Assembly (NCBI RefSeq): GCF_002858675.1
Contig: NZ_PJZF01000003.1
Location: 124,001-188,000, forward strand
From: Chimaeribacter californicus
Lineage (GTDB): Bacteria; Pseudomonadota; Gammaproteobacteria; Enterobacterales; Enterobacteriaceae
DNA length: 64,000 bases
Reading direction: 5' to 3'
The stretch's first letter is position 1. Each line of letters opens with the position of its first letter. Below are positions 1 to 6,661 of the stretch, piece after piece. The position numbers were made by a program, and so were the translations under genes. The notes beneath the pieces were generated by a model. It was not told the DNA's origin, did no database searches, and saw only the letters and a list, made by a program, of their open reading frames with translations.

Positions 1-177
1 AGCTTCAAAGTCTTTAACGCCGGTCTTTACTTCAGCCACTGGAGTGGATTCAACAACAGGCGTTTCAGTAGTGGTTACGGTGTCAGCAACAGGGGCTGTT
101 GCTGTATCGGTGGTGATCGTGTCAGTCACGGTAGGTTCCTTTGTCTCTTTGGTGAGTAGCCATTTGAGCGGGTTCAT
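1..177 (-). CDS. Hypothetical phage protein, N-terminal part only
   Basis: An open frame starts at the ATG ending at 177 (MNPLKWLLTKE...) and runs off the left edge after 59 codons. A GGAG ribosome site lies about 9 bases upstream, and the start overlaps the stop of the spanin gene as ATGA, so it belongs to the lysis operon. The visible part is rich in Thr, Val and Ala, has no membrane segment and looks disordered. I do not recognise a family. It is the first gene downstream of the lysis cassette. Confidence 0.6.
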   Translation of the reverse strand, partial: MNPLKWLLTKETKEPTVTDTITTDTATAPVADTVTTTETPVVESTPVAEVKTGVKDFEA

Positions 178-404
178 TTCTTTTCTCCGCAAAGGCGGTC
201 GTATAAATCGTTGTGGGCGTTGATAGCCCGGACGGTGCGGATATCCATTAGCTCTGAGTCTTTGCCGTGGGTGTAGATAGGGCTGAAGAGTGTGCAACTG
301 GAATCAACGGTAACCGTGGGGCTAGTCGTCTGAGTTGTAGCGTGAGGAGTGCAGCTTGTTGCGGCTAGCAGCATCACTGAGAGCAGCGTTAGTCGTTTGA
401 GCAT
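174..404 (-). CDS. Rz1-like outer-membrane spanin lipoprotein
   Basis: From the ATG at 404 the protein is 76 residues. It begins with a basic n-region and a hydrophobic stretch ending in a lipobox (LLAATSC), so the mature protein would be an acylated lipoprotein of about 57 residues. An AGGTGG site 8 bases upstream favours this start over the in-frame ATG at 443. Its 5' end overlaps the i-spanin gene in another frame over 322-404, the Rz/Rz1 arrangement. O-spanins join with i-spanins across the periplasm to disrupt the outer membrane after endolysin action. Small o-spanins diverge fast, so the call rests on lipobox and position. Confidence 0.75.
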   Translation of the reverse strand: MLKRLTLLSVMLLAATSCTPHATTQTTSPTVTVDSSCTLFSPIYTHGKDSELMDIRTVRAINAHNDLYDRLCGEKK

Positions 405-609
405 CTTTAGCCACCTGTGCATTTTCTTTCTGCTTTTCAGCAACAGCTGATACCTGAGCAGACTCGACCTTAGCCGCGGTTACGTCAGCTTTAGCCTGCG
501 TCTGTGTGGTGCCAATCTTCTTGCCACCGAAGTAACTCGCAACCAGCGCAACCACAACGGCGAGACCGGCAAGAATCTCTGACCACCATCCGGAGAGGAG
601 TGCTGTCAT
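322..609 (-). CDS. Rz-like inner-membrane spanin
   Basis: A 95-residue protein with one N-terminal membrane segment (about residues 10-28, LAGLAVVVALVASYF) followed by an Ala/Gln/Lys-rich, coiled-coil-prone periplasmic region to about residue 85. This is the i-spanin plan. The start overlaps the stop of the upstream holin-like gene by ATGA, and its 3' part overlaps the o-spanin frame. It would sit in the inner membrane and pair with the lipoprotein encoded at 174-404. Similarity to lambda Rz itself is low, so assignment is by architecture and neighbours. Confidence 0.72.
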   Translation of the reverse strand: MTALLSGWWSEILAGLAVVVALVASYFGGKKIGTTQTQAKADVTAAKVESAQVSAVAEKQKENAQVAKDAQTTNAALSDAASRNKLHSSRYNSDD

Positions 610-950
610 GGTTGCGCGTCCAGTTGCTGTTTCTGGTTGAGTAGCTTCCGCTGACGGATGAACTGTGCTAAGACAGCCATCACCATCAGGAATGAACCGA
701 TGATGCTCAGGTAATTTGGGGGCAAGAACGACTTAATGTCTGGCGGCAGCATGTTCCAGCCGGTGAGTGCGGCATCAGGGATGAGCTGCATTGCGGCACT
801 TAACGCTGCGCCAGCACTCCCCAGCCACACTGACCACGCTTTGAATAGCAGCTTGGCATGAGCCACAAACTCCAGATTGGTGTATTTGCGGATGAGAAGA
901 ACGCCGATAATTATCGCCAGGACAATCAGGAGCCAGATGAGGAATGTCAT
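606..950 (-). CDS. Putative phage holin-like membrane protein
   Basis: A 114-residue protein with an N-terminal membrane segment (residues 2-20) and a second strongly hydrophobic region near residues 80-100, with an amphipathic, Pro-rich middle. It sits between endolysin and spanin genes with ATGA overlaps on both sides, the place where a holin is expected. It resembles a family of small membrane proteins often annotated as holins in lambdoid prophages, but hole formation cannot be read from sequence. The two membrane proteins upstream at 1486-2176 are alternative holin or antiholin candidates. Confidence 0.55.
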   Translation of the reverse strand: MTFLIWLLIVLAIIIGVLLIRKYTNLEFVAHAKLLFKAWSVWLGSAGAALSAAMQLIPDAALTGWNMLPPDIKSFLPPNYLSIIGSFLMVMAVLAQFIRQRKLLNQKQQLDAQP

Positions 951-1489
951 AGCTCTACCCTCTGCTGAATCCAGCCATAAACAAACGTCTCGTTAGCCGC
1001 CCTGCCTTCTGCAAGCTCGATATACCGGGCGCCCTGAAGGCTGTTCAGTGCCTTGAGCATCACGGTGACACCCTCATGACTACGGGCTGTAATGAACGCC
1101 CGCAAAGCAGTGATGGTGCGTGGGCCAATCTGGCCGTCTGCCACAATGTCCGGGTACAGCGTCGCCTGCTGATTGAATACATTCAGGCATCGTTGGAGAA
1201 ACTTAGCCGCTACTGCCGGCCCCATGTTTACGCCGGTGTCGCAAAGCTCTGCCGCAATCTGCGGTGACAGCGCATTGACCTGATCGAACCGTGGACCAGT
1301 CCAGTAATCAGCCTCAAGAATGCTCAGCGCCTGCTGTCGTGACAGGTTCTTCATGTCGCCGGTGTAGCCATGCGCCCGGGCAACCGCTTCAGTGATTCCC
1401 CAGTTGGTCGCGCCTCCTTTGTCGTTGGGGTTGTTTACGTAACCCCCTTCCTTGCCGAGGATTTCGTTAAAAATGTCGTCTTTCGTCAT
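947..1489 (-). CDS. Endolysin, glycoside hydrolase family 108 type
   Basis: A 180-residue muramidase of the GH108 class (glycosidic bond cleavage in peptidoglycan). The N-terminal half carries the family signature EGGYVNNPND followed by GGATNWGIT, with Glu of EGGYV the expected catalytic acid. The C-terminal part (about residues 95-175, DGQIGPRTITAL) looks like the peptidoglycan-binding 3 domain usually paired with it. Length is typical. There is no signal peptide, so it would need a holin or pinholin to reach the wall. It overlaps its neighbours by four bases on both sides in the lysis operon. Confidence 0.9.
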   Translation of the reverse strand: MTKDDIFNEILGKEGGYVNNPNDKGGATNWGITEAVARAHGYTGDMKNLSRQQALSILEADYWTGPRFDQVNALSPQIAAELCDTGVNMGPAVAAKFLQRCLNVFNQQATLYPDIVADGQIGPRTITALRAFITARSHEGVTVMLKALNSLQGARYIELAEGRAANETFVYGWIQQRVEL

Positions 1490-1800
1490 TTCCCTTCATC
1501 CTCTTTGACTACCTGCTTCACCTTGTCAGCGGTCTTATTGGCTGTGCGGTCTGGCAGGGAATCGAGTTTCTTCTGAAGGTCGGCCACCTGATTACTCAGT
1601 TGCTCAACCTTTTCATCACGGCGTTCTGCGGTGATGCTGTAGTACTGTCTGATGGCCTCTACTCGCTCATTGGTTTTGCTGTTGAGGTAGGCGAAGATAA
1701 TCGTCATGACGATTGATAATACGCATAGGCCAAGCAACACCCTGCCCACAAAGAACATGCGCTTGTGTGCCTTGGGTATCTCGCTATTGGGTAGGTGCAT
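1486..1800 (-). CDS. Phage membrane protein with coiled coil
   Basis: A 104-residue protein with a short cytoplasmic N-terminus, one membrane segment at about residues 16-38 and a long charged helical tail with heptad character (VEQLSNQVADLQKKLDSL). A GGAGG site lies about 9 bases before the ATG. It overlaps the upstream gene by 17 bases and the endolysin start by four. The family is not recognised. Position suggests a role in lysis control or membrane anchoring; an antiholin is possible but unproven. Confidence 0.6.
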   Translation of the reverse strand: MHLPNSEIPKAHKRMFFVGRVLLGLCVLSIVMTIIFAYLNSKTNERVEAIRQYYSITAERRDEKVEQLSNQVADLQKKLDSLPDRTANKTADKVKQVVKEDEGK

Positions 1801-2176
1801 CGCTGTCGTCCTCCAGAGTGGCGATCAGCCGAGTGACTTCATTCCTGAATCGGTCGTTACCTGAATTGCTCGCTTCTGACATCGCCAACAGGATGCCCAG
1901 GGCGTTCTTGATCAGCCGGAGGTCTGTCTCCAGGGTGGAGATGCGACGAATGTTTTTATCGTGTCTGTCGCGGAGGTCGTCGTTTTCCTTTCGGAGCAGC
2001 TCATTGCTCTCTTTCAGCAAAACAACCTGCTCTTTGTAGCTGGAGATAATCTCTCCACCCGCCCTGTTGGTGGTAACGATTGAAGCGATGCCCGCAATTA
2101 AGGGCTTCCAGAAAATTGCCACCGCCCCGCCGCCTAGCAGCAGAGCGCTGATACTTGTGATTAAGCTATTCTCCAT
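1784..2176 (-). CDS. Phage membrane protein with coiled coil
   Basis: A 130-residue protein with a Gly-rich hydrophobic N-terminus (residues 5-36, possibly two short membrane passes) and a long coiled-coil region (residues 45-95, KESNELLRKENDDLRDRHDKN). It is the first protein gene after the tRNA and its terminator and so opens the lysis-gene group. The plan resembles the neighbour at 1486-1800. A holin function is possible, since short hydrophobic N-termini followed by charged tails occur in holins, but I recognise no named family. Confidence 0.6.
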   Translation of the reverse strand: MENSLITSISALLLGGGAVAIFWKPLIAGIASIVTTNRAGGEIISSYKEQVVLLKESNELLRKENDDLRDRHDKNIRRISTLETDLRLIKNALGILLAMSEASNSGNDRFRNEVTRLIATLEDDSDAPTQ

Positions 2177-2330
2177 GCCTGACCTCGCTGATCAGATACA
2201 GGAGTGATGTGAGTGTGTTTTGCATGGCCGTCTCCGGCAATCCCGGCAAGACCGGCACTATTGCTGTTGAAAGAAATAAAAGAGCGCTTCAGCAAAGGCA
2301 CACGATTCGGGGAAATCCACTGAGCGCTGA

Positions 2331-2360
2331 AAAAGAAAAAAGGCCGCTCTATGGCGACCT
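2331..2360 (-). terminator. Rho-independent terminator after tRNA-Phe
   Basis: On the minus strand a stem GGTCGC / GCGGCC (one G-T wobble) with a short loop is followed by a run of T with a single C, a classical intrinsic terminator. It lies just downstream of the tRNA gene and upstream of the lysis genes, so the lysis genes depend on antitermination. Confidence 0.75.
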
Positions 2361-2368
2361 TTTGAAAT

Positions 2369-2444
2369 TGGTGGAACCCGATGGAATCGAACCATCTCCT
2401 AATGCTCTTCAGGCATCCGCGCGAACCATCTACGCCAGAGTTCC
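2369..2444 (-). tRNA. tRNA-Phe (anticodon GAA) in the prophage late region
   Basis: A full 76-nt cloverleaf reads on the minus strand. The acceptor GGAACTC pairs with GGGTTCC (one T-G wobble), followed by discriminator A and encoded CCA. The D arm keeps T8, A14 and G18G19. The anticodon stem GATGC/GCATT encloses CTGAAGA, giving anticodon GAA. The variable loop is 4 nt. The T arm is GATGG-TTCGATT-CCATC, a perfect 5-bp stem with the canonical TTC loop and T59/T60. I found it by reading the DNA; a protein-like frame crossing this region on the plus strand is an artefact. It lies between hicB and the lysis genes, with terminators on both sides. Confidence 0.9.
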
Positions 2445-2641
2445 TTTGTCAGGCGGTTAACGCCCGCCCACTACGGTTGTGATGGCCGGCGCTGATCTCC
2501 GGCTCAGTCTTTGACCATAGAGTTGCATCAACCTGCAAATTCACCACAACGGAAAGAGCACTGCTGTTTGCCGGGTCTATGGATAATCTTTCAAACCATC
2601 CCCGCAATGCGTCGCAATGCCCTTACCTGTTGCGCTGAAAC

Positions 2642-2668
2642 GAAAAAGGCCGCCCGTAGGCAGCCTTT
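2642..2668 (-). terminator. Rho-independent terminator after hicAB
   Basis: On the minus strand GGCTGCC-TACG-GGCGGCC (one T-G wobble) is followed by TTTTT. It lies 17 bases beyond the hicB stop codon and would end the hicAB transcript before the tRNA. Confidence 0.75.
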
Positions 2669-2684
2669 GAAGAAGGGAATGAAG

Positions 2685-3092
2685 TCAGGCAGCAGTTATT
2701 TCCAGCCGCTTACCTAGCGCCAGGAGCGCTTTCTGTATTGTGTCGATTTTAGTGCTATGACTCAGCGATACAATGCGCTGAACTTCCTGCGGGCGCGTAT
2801 CAATCAGCCTGGCTAACTCCGCATTAGACACACCCTGTTGAACCAACGTGTTCAGCAGAAGCACCTTCGCAGCGACGCTGGCCGGCACTTCAACAAATGC
2901 TTCACCCTCTGTTGAGGGGGCTGGGATCTCCCGCCGGTCTTCAAAGTAGAAGTCAAACGCCGTTACCAGAGCGTCTTGCGCCATTGATAGCGCTTCTTCT
3001 CTGGTATCACCACCGGTCATTGCTTCTGGGATGTCGGGGAACAGCACCGCACATCCCGTTTCATCACAGTCGAACGTTACTGGATATCGCAT
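2685..3092 (-). CDS. hicB: HicB-type antitoxin
   Basis: A 135-residue antitoxin. The N-terminal half is the degenerate RNase-H-like HicB fold (PVTFDCDETGCAVLFPDIPEAMTGGDTREEAL), which binds and blocks HicA. The C-terminal third contains a helix-turn-helix (SNAELARLIDTRPQEVQRI, about residues 88-108) for operator binding and autoregulation. It follows hicA (3141-3317) in the usual toxin-first order, separated by about 48 bases holding a strong hairpin. It is flanked by its own promoter and terminator, so it works as an independent cassette inserted between Q and the lysis genes. Confidence 0.92.
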   Translation of the reverse strand: MRYPVTFDCDETGCAVLFPDIPEAMTGGDTREEALSMAQDALVTAFDFYFEDRREIPAPSTEGEAFVEVPASVAAKVLLLNTLVQQGVSNAELARLIDTRPQEVQRIVSLSHSTKIDTIQKALLALGKRLEITAA

Positions 3093-3118
3093 AAATGATT
3101 AAGTGAATCTCCGCGAGT

Positions 3119-3142
3119 ACCAGCCCCGAGGGGCTGGTTTTT
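3119..3142. other. Intercistronic hairpin between hicA and hicB
   Basis: ACCAGCCCC and GGGGCTGGT form a perfect 9-bp inverted repeat with almost no loop, overlapping the hicA stop codon. A T run follows only on the plus strand, so it is not an obvious terminator for hicAB. It may affect mRNA stability or the toxin/antitoxin translation ratio; this is inference. Confidence 0.5.
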
Positions 3143-3317
3143 ATTTCAATCCGAGTTGCTTGAGAATCACTTTTCTCAGCGGCTCCGGTATCTCTTTCCC
3201 CGGATGCCTCGGCATTATCGTCTGCTTGCCGTTGAGGAAGATTTTTAGATGGTTTGTTCCATCTTTAAACTCCGCTCCCTGACCAGCAAGCCAACGTCTG
3301 AACTCGCTTTGCTTCAC
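3141..3317 (-). CDS. hicA: HicA-type mRNA interferase toxin, GTG start
   Basis: A 58-residue frame starts at a GTG (3317) preceded by AGGAGG with 4-base spacing. It encodes MKQSEFRRWLAGQG...MPRHPGKEIPEPLRKVILKQLGLK, a standard HicA with the double-stranded-RNA-binding-like fold. The invariant catalytic His is in the NHLK segment, and the PRHPGKEIP motif is intact. HicA cleaves mRNA when not bound by HicB. It is easily missed because it is short and GTG-initiated. The intact motif and strong ribosome site argue that it is functional. Confidence 0.92.
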   Translation of the reverse strand: MKQSEFRRWLAGQGAEFKDGTNHLKIFLNGKQTIMPRHPGKEIPEPLRKVILKQLGLK

Positions 3318-3346
3318 TTCTCCTCCTGTCTGTTTAAGTTGAGATA

Positions 3347-3375
3347 AATATAAACATTTTTGTTTATACCGTCAA
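3347..3375 (-). promoter_or_regulatory. hicAB promoter with overlapping operator
   Basis: On the minus strand TTGACG (3370-3375) and TATATT (3347-3352) are separated by exactly 17 bases, a near-consensus sigma-70 promoter 30 bases before hicA. A perfect palindrome ATAAACATTTTTGTTTAT (3350-3367) fills the spacer and overlaps the -10, ideal for repression by HicB. Confidence 0.85.
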
Positions 3376-3382
3376 CAGGAAG

Positions 3383-3400
3383 ATGAACATTTTTGTTTAT
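3383..3400. promoter_or_regulatory. Second HicB operator palindrome
   Basis: TGAACATTTTTGTTTA repeats the operator core found at 3350-3367, 33 bases away (about three helical turns). Two phased sites upstream of hicA fit cooperative HicB-HicA autoregulation. Seen directly; protein assignment is inferred from position. Confidence 0.7.
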
Positions 3401-3493
3401 AATATTCGCCGCAACGTAAAGCTGTCTGTTTCACAACACGAGTACATCGCTAAGCGATAACACGTCAGGCAGCTTGTCTGTTGCGCAGAAATG

Positions 3494-3523
3494 CAAAAAG
3501 CCCCGAGCTATTAACTCAGGGCT
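3494..3523 (-). terminator. tR'-like terminator in the late leader
   Basis: On the minus strand AGCCC-T-GAG and CTC-G-GGGCT form an interrupted stem followed by TTTTT. It lies about 40-70 bases downstream of the predicted late promoter start. This matches the pR'-tR' layout, in which Q lets polymerase read through into tRNA and lysis genes. The 3376-3493 stretch between it and hicAB holds no gene that I can see. Confidence 0.72.
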
Positions 3524-3565
3524 TAAATTCTGTTGCTCAACGACTTTTGTCACGAGCATAGCAGG

Positions 3566-3594
3566 AATGTAGCAGTTTCATTTCGCCAAATCAA
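3566..3594 (-). promoter_or_regulatory. Predicted late promoter pR'
   Basis: On the minus strand TTGATT (3589-3594) and TACATT (3566-3571) are 17 bases apart. The site lies immediately downstream of the Q-like gene stop (3616) and just before an intrinsic terminator, which is where lambdoid phages keep pR'. Sequence match is good but not perfect. Confidence 0.6.
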
Positions 3595-3615
3595 TTTATT
3601 TTCATTTTATCCGTT

Positions 3616-4227
3616 TTACGCCGCAAAATTCATCCTGATCGCCTCACGTTCTTCCATTATCGCGTTAAAGACACTGGCCTCCAGAAGCTCCCTGCACCAT
3701 TTAATTCTTCGCCATGCTGACTGAGCATCAATCCCCGTCAGCTTGGATAACTCCATAGCAATGTCTTGCGAGCATTTGCGATCACAGTAGTATTTAATGG
3801 CTACATGTCGAATCGGGTTAGCCGGTTCGAACAGTCTGCAAATAATGGCTTCCACATAGTCGGCATCTTCTTGTTCGTTGGCGCGGTCGAGAAGATTGCT
3901 GATTGAGTTCTGCGGGTTGATTAACTGCTGTGCTTTCAGAAATAGCTCGTTGCCGGTGTAACCTTGCTTATGCAGGTTATTAACCACCTCCATGATTCTC
4001 TCGCTCTCCCTGTCGTTCCAGCTCTGGCGGATCATCAGTCTGCCAATTACGCTTGATGCCCCTGCCGGCCCTTCATTGCCACCGTATTTGCTGCCCCATA
4101 CATCGAGGATGCACCGTACCCAGGCGGATTGCAGCGGGGTGATTAACTTCACTGGTTTGAGGTAGCGCTTCTTCAGGTCTGATTTACGCATTACCTGGGC
4201 GAGTTGTGCGAGTGCTTCGCTCTTCAT
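3616..4227 (-). CDS. Q-like late antitermination protein
   Basis: A 203-residue basic protein, last gene of the minus-strand early operon. Its C-terminal half has a helical DNA-binding look (YCDRKCSQDIAMELSKLTGIDAQSAWRRIKWCRELLEASVF, about residues 145-185), like the DUF1133-type antiterminators that replace lambda Q in many prophages. The decisive context is that a promoter and a leader terminator follow at once (3494-3594), the pR'-tR' module Q acts on. It overlaps the upstream PP-loop gene by four bases. Family assignment is from recalled resemblance; role from position. Confidence 0.7.
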   Translation of the reverse strand: MKSEALAQLAQVMRKSDLKKRYLKPVKLITPLQSAWVRCILDVWGSKYGGNEGPAGASSVIGRLMIRQSWNDRESERIMEVVNNLHKQGYTGNELFLKAQQLINPQNSISNLLDRANEQEDADYVEAIICRLFEPANPIRHVAIKYYCDRKCSQDIAMELSKLTGIDAQSAWRRIKWCRELLEASVFNAIMEEREAIRMNFAA

Positions 4228-5267
4228 GCTGCTTCCTCCTGATTAAATAAGTCCATCTGTGTACTGTCTGCGATAAAGGCCTCACAGCTTTCTGAGCAGG
4301 AGCCTGTGTCATAGGCTTTATTGCCTTTGATGGTTGTGGCTATATCTTCTCGGCTCATATGGCTAAACAGTGATTCGATGGTTTCGAGTGAATGAGAATT
4401 GCGGTACATGCTGGATATTGCAGACTGGCGGTTGCTTAGCTCTCTGACCTCTTCAGAACGGATAGCAGCATTGAACTGAGCGAGAAGCTCTGGTGCATCA
4501 CGCATGGCCAGCGCTATTTTGCTGAGGCTCTTCTTAATGCAGAAAACGCAGTTACCTAGGTGTTCCTCGAGCTGCAGGTTGAACGGTTGTTTCGCCCACC
4601 AATTCAGAATGTCTTCCTTATCGAAATCACTCACCTCTGCCAAAAACCTTTGGTTAAGGCTTCTCATTTTCATGATGCGGTCACTGATGCGGCGGGCATT
4701 TACTGTATCCAGAAGGTATCGATCACTGAGATGCTCAACCATCAGTTGCTGATTCCCTTTCTCGCTCAGTTCCTGATAGAGGCTGCGGATTTCAAAGTCA
4801 TCCATTTTCATTCGACGAAGCACTGATAAAATCTCTTGCCCCCAGATACGAGCAGGTTCATCTGCTCTCATGCCTAGCCAGGTGGTGTAATTGCCTTTAC
4901 CGAATTTTTCATTGCAGTACTTTTGAAAGGGACCAAGCTTCATTCTGTCTGTGCAGAACGGGCCAGTTACGTACGGGAGTCCGTATTTTTTCATCATGCG
5001 CACCCAAGGGGTCATGTCATGCTGGATATCTGCAACGTCGACGACCTCATAGCTGTTTGCTCTGCCCAGCTCGTTATTCGGGACAAGTCGCAGGCATGTC
5101 AGGTTAATCTGCCAGTTCTGAACAACCTCACGGATGAAATCGTAAGTTTTAGGATGCTCTGCGCCGGTATCCATAAAGATGAATTGCGTCTCTGGATCCA
5201 GCTCCAGCATCGTTCTAACTAAAAATGCAGATGTGCGCCCACCGGAAAAGCTGACAACGTTAATCAT
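4224..5267 (-). CDS. PP-loop (PAPS reductase-like) phage protein
   Basis: A 347-residue protein with the PP-loop ATP pyrophosphatase signature SFSGGRTSAFL at residues 6-16, followed by FMDTGAEHPKTYDF, as in phosphoadenosine phosphosulfate reductase and DndC relatives. The C-terminal half has Cys pairs (NCVFCIKKS near residue 240; CSESC near 325) that could bind a metal or Fe-S cluster. Such genes are frequent in lambdoid nin regions and their substrate is unknown. Sulfur chemistry on nucleic acid is a possibility given homology to DndC, but no dnd partners are visible. It overlaps ninG and Q by four bases each. Confidence 0.75.
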   Translation of the reverse strand: MINVVSFSGGRTSAFLVRTMLELDPETQFIFMDTGAEHPKTYDFIREVVQNWQINLTCLRLVPNNELGRANSYEVVDVADIQHDMTPWVRMMKKYGLPYVTGPFCTDRMKLGPFQKYCNEKFGKGNYTTWLGMRADEPARIWGQEILSVLRRMKMDDFEIRSLYQELSEKGNQQLMVEHLSDRYLLDTVNARRISDRIMKMRSLNQRFLAEVSDFDKEDILNWWAKQPFNLQLEEHLGNCVFCIKKSLSKIALAMRDAPELLAQFNAAIRSEEVRELSNRQSAISSMYRNSHSLETIESLFSHMSREDIATTIKGNKAYDTGSCSESCEAFIADSTQMDLFNQEEAA

Positions 5268-5863
5268 GCTGCCTCCTGTCGATGTTTTATGAGTTCACGC
5301 AATTTCTTTCTGTAACGCGCTCTGAGTGTGTCGAGTTCTTCGCGGATGTATCGGTGAGGGTCGCTGTCAGATTCGAGCGCTATAACGCGCTGGAGGCCAA
5401 TTTTCGCTATCAGGTTGATGCGGTATGGCCCGATGTTTCCGGAGTGGTGGGTATTGCAGGCTGCACACTGCAAATTGCAGTTATCTTCGTTAAACCTGAG
5501 TTGTGATGCTGCCGCTGTCGTCCGAAAATGACCAGCGTGATAGCTGACTGCCGTTGTGCTGCCGCAGCTGATGCAGCCCTGCCCCTCATCCCTTGCCCGA
5601 ATGTAGTCGTTGAATACGCGCTGGGTCATGTTCATCCAGTGGCTTAACGGCTTCACATCGGCTTTGCGCTTGTTCCACTCTTTTCGCTCCTCCCGGTGTT
5701 GCTTACGGGCTTCACGCGCGGCTTTCTCTTCTCCCTTGAGGCGGGTGAATTCGATAGCGCATTTGTAGGAGTGGCAGACTTTCTGAGTGGTAGAGCGAGG
5801 GGTGTATTCAGTGGAGCATATCGGGCAGGTTCGGGCTTTCGGCGGCTTGGTGCCTTTAGCCAT
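5264..5863 (-). CDS. ninG: NinG-type recombination endonuclease
   Basis: A 199-residue protein from the ATG at 5863, chosen over the ATG at 5869 because GGGGAGG then sits 6 bases upstream. It has an N-terminal zinc-ribbon pair (CPICSTEY...VCHSYKC), a basic helical stretch, and an HNH-like Cys/His core (CISCGS...YHAGHF...NCNLQCAACNTHHSGN). Lambda NinG (Rap) is a structure-specific nuclease acting on recombination intermediates. The order NinX-zinc protein-NinG is usual for lambdoid nin regions. Confidence 0.9.
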   Translation of the reverse strand: MAKGTKPPKARTCPICSTEYTPRSTTQKVCHSYKCAIEFTRLKGEEKAAREARKQHREERKEWNKRKADVKPLSHWMNMTQRVFNDYIRARDEGQGCISCGSTTAVSYHAGHFRTTAAASQLRFNEDNCNLQCAACNTHHSGNIGPYRINLIAKIGLQRVIALESDSDPHRYIREELDTLRARYRKKLRELIKHRQEAA

Positions 5864-5996
5864 CGTCATCCTCCCCTACTGCATAGTTGGGGTCGGTCAT
5901 CTCAAACCAGTCAGCGCAGTTCTGGCAGCAGTAGGTTTCGTCAGCTTCCAGTTTCAGGCCGCAGTGGGCGCACACTGGTTCAGGCTGCTTTTGCAT
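5856..5996 (-). CDS. Small zinc-ribbon protein of the nin region
   Basis: A 46-residue protein from the ATG at 5996 (MQKQPEPVCAHCGLKL...). Two CxxC pairs (CAHC, CQNC) predict one zinc ribbon; the tail is acidic. It overlaps ninX by 17 bases and the ninG start by 8, so translation is coupled. A longer in-frame start at 6065 would lie deep inside ninX and is less likely. It is comparable to NinF-like small proteins; function unknown. Confidence 0.7.
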   Translation of the reverse strand: MQKQPEPVCAHCGLKLEADETYCCQNCADWFEMTDPNYAVGEDDDG

Positions 5997-6297
5997 AACC
6001 GGCCTCCTGCATTGCCAGGAAAGCTTCCATGACTGCGCGAGGTAATTGGCTGGCATGGGTTTCAACGCTGATTCTACTCTCCCGGATAATCAGGCCGGCA
6101 TCAGTCCATGAGTTGCACGGGTCGAACCGGTTGGGCCCATCACCGAATCCACGGGTCACCAGAAGCGTGGTGCCGTTCAGGTCGTACTGAATCGACTCCC
6201 GGACATCCTTCACGGAGTAGGCGTTGACCATCTTCGCGCCCAGAGCGACGGCGACCGCTTTGTTAATTTCGTAGTCCGACATTTCGCTGTAGTTCAC
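5980..6297 (-). CDS. ninX: NinX-like phage protein (DUF2591), GTG start
   Basis: A 105-residue protein that begins MNYSEMSDYEINKAVAVALGA and contains YDLNGTTLLVTRGFGDGPNRFDPCNSWTDAGLII, as in the NinX/DUF2591 family of P22-like phages. The first codon is a GTG whose last two bases form the stop of ninE (GTGA overlap). The ATG five codons later is an alternative start. Molecular function is unknown; it is a nin-region gene of the delayed early operon. Confidence 0.85.
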   Translation of the reverse strand: MNYSEMSDYEINKAVAVALGAKMVNAYSVKDVRESIQYDLNGTTLLVTRGFGDGPNRFDPCNSWTDAGLIIRESRISVETHASQLPRAVMEAFLAMQEAGYAKAA

Positions 6298-6461
6298 TTC
6301 CTGCTCCTTACACGCAGCCAGCGCTTAGCCATGAGCGGCCAAACGGGGTCATAGGTTCTGATTTCTGAGGTTGAAGGTTTTGGCTTGGGGTTACTGCGGG
6401 AACGCTTTGGGGGGATGAAAATCAGGTTATCAAGGGCTCGCTGGGTCAGGCTTATTTGCAT
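6294..6461 (-). CDS. ninE: NinE-like small protein
   Basis: A 55-residue frame starts at the ATG ending at 6461 (MQISLTQRALDNLIFIPP) and continues KRSRSNPKPKPSTSEIRTYDP, ending in an Arg-rich RWLRVRSRK. The PTKR/PPKR-SRSNPKPKP core followed by KTF/RTYDP and the RWLR tail match the NinE family of lambda and P22. It overlaps ninH by 10 bases and ninX by four. NinE is dispensable and of unknown function. It was too short to stand out and was found by reading the gap between ninH and ninX. Confidence 0.85.
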   Translation of the reverse strand: MQISLTQRALDNLIFIPPKRSRSNPKPKPSTSEIRTYDPVWPLMAKRWLRVRSRK

Positions 6462-6661
6462 GGCTTCGCCTTATTGTGAGCACCTCGATTGCCCTGATTT
6501 ACCATCAGCACGCCGTTGATGATGGCGTGACGCTCGGGCTTTGTGTCTTTGTGATACTTCTTCACTGTGGTGCGATGGGTATTAATCATCCGGGCTACCT
6601 CAGTGATATTCCCGCGAGTCTGTATCAGCAGCTCAGGGATGGTCTGGATTGTTACGTTCAT
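6452..6661 (-). CDS. ninH: NinH-like Fis-type DNA-binding protein
   Basis: A 69-residue protein (MNVTIQTIPELLIQTRGNITEVARMINTHRTTVKKY...). It carries a Fis-like helix-turn-helix at residues 17-36, and its length and MHAIxNDVLMV-like segment (HAIINGVLMVNQG) match lambda NinH. It overlaps ninB by four bases and ninE by ten. Lambda NinH is dispensable and presumed DNA-binding. Confidence 0.88.
   Translation of the reverse strand: MNVTIQTIPELLIQTRGNITEVARMINTHRTTVKKYHKDTKPERHAIINGVLMVNQGNRGAHNKAKPCK

Noticed and set aside
2209-2460. 83-codon plus-strand frame containing VEPDGIEPSPN
   Set aside because: This reading is the antisense of the tRNA-Phe gene; such peptides are a known artefact of tRNA sequences.
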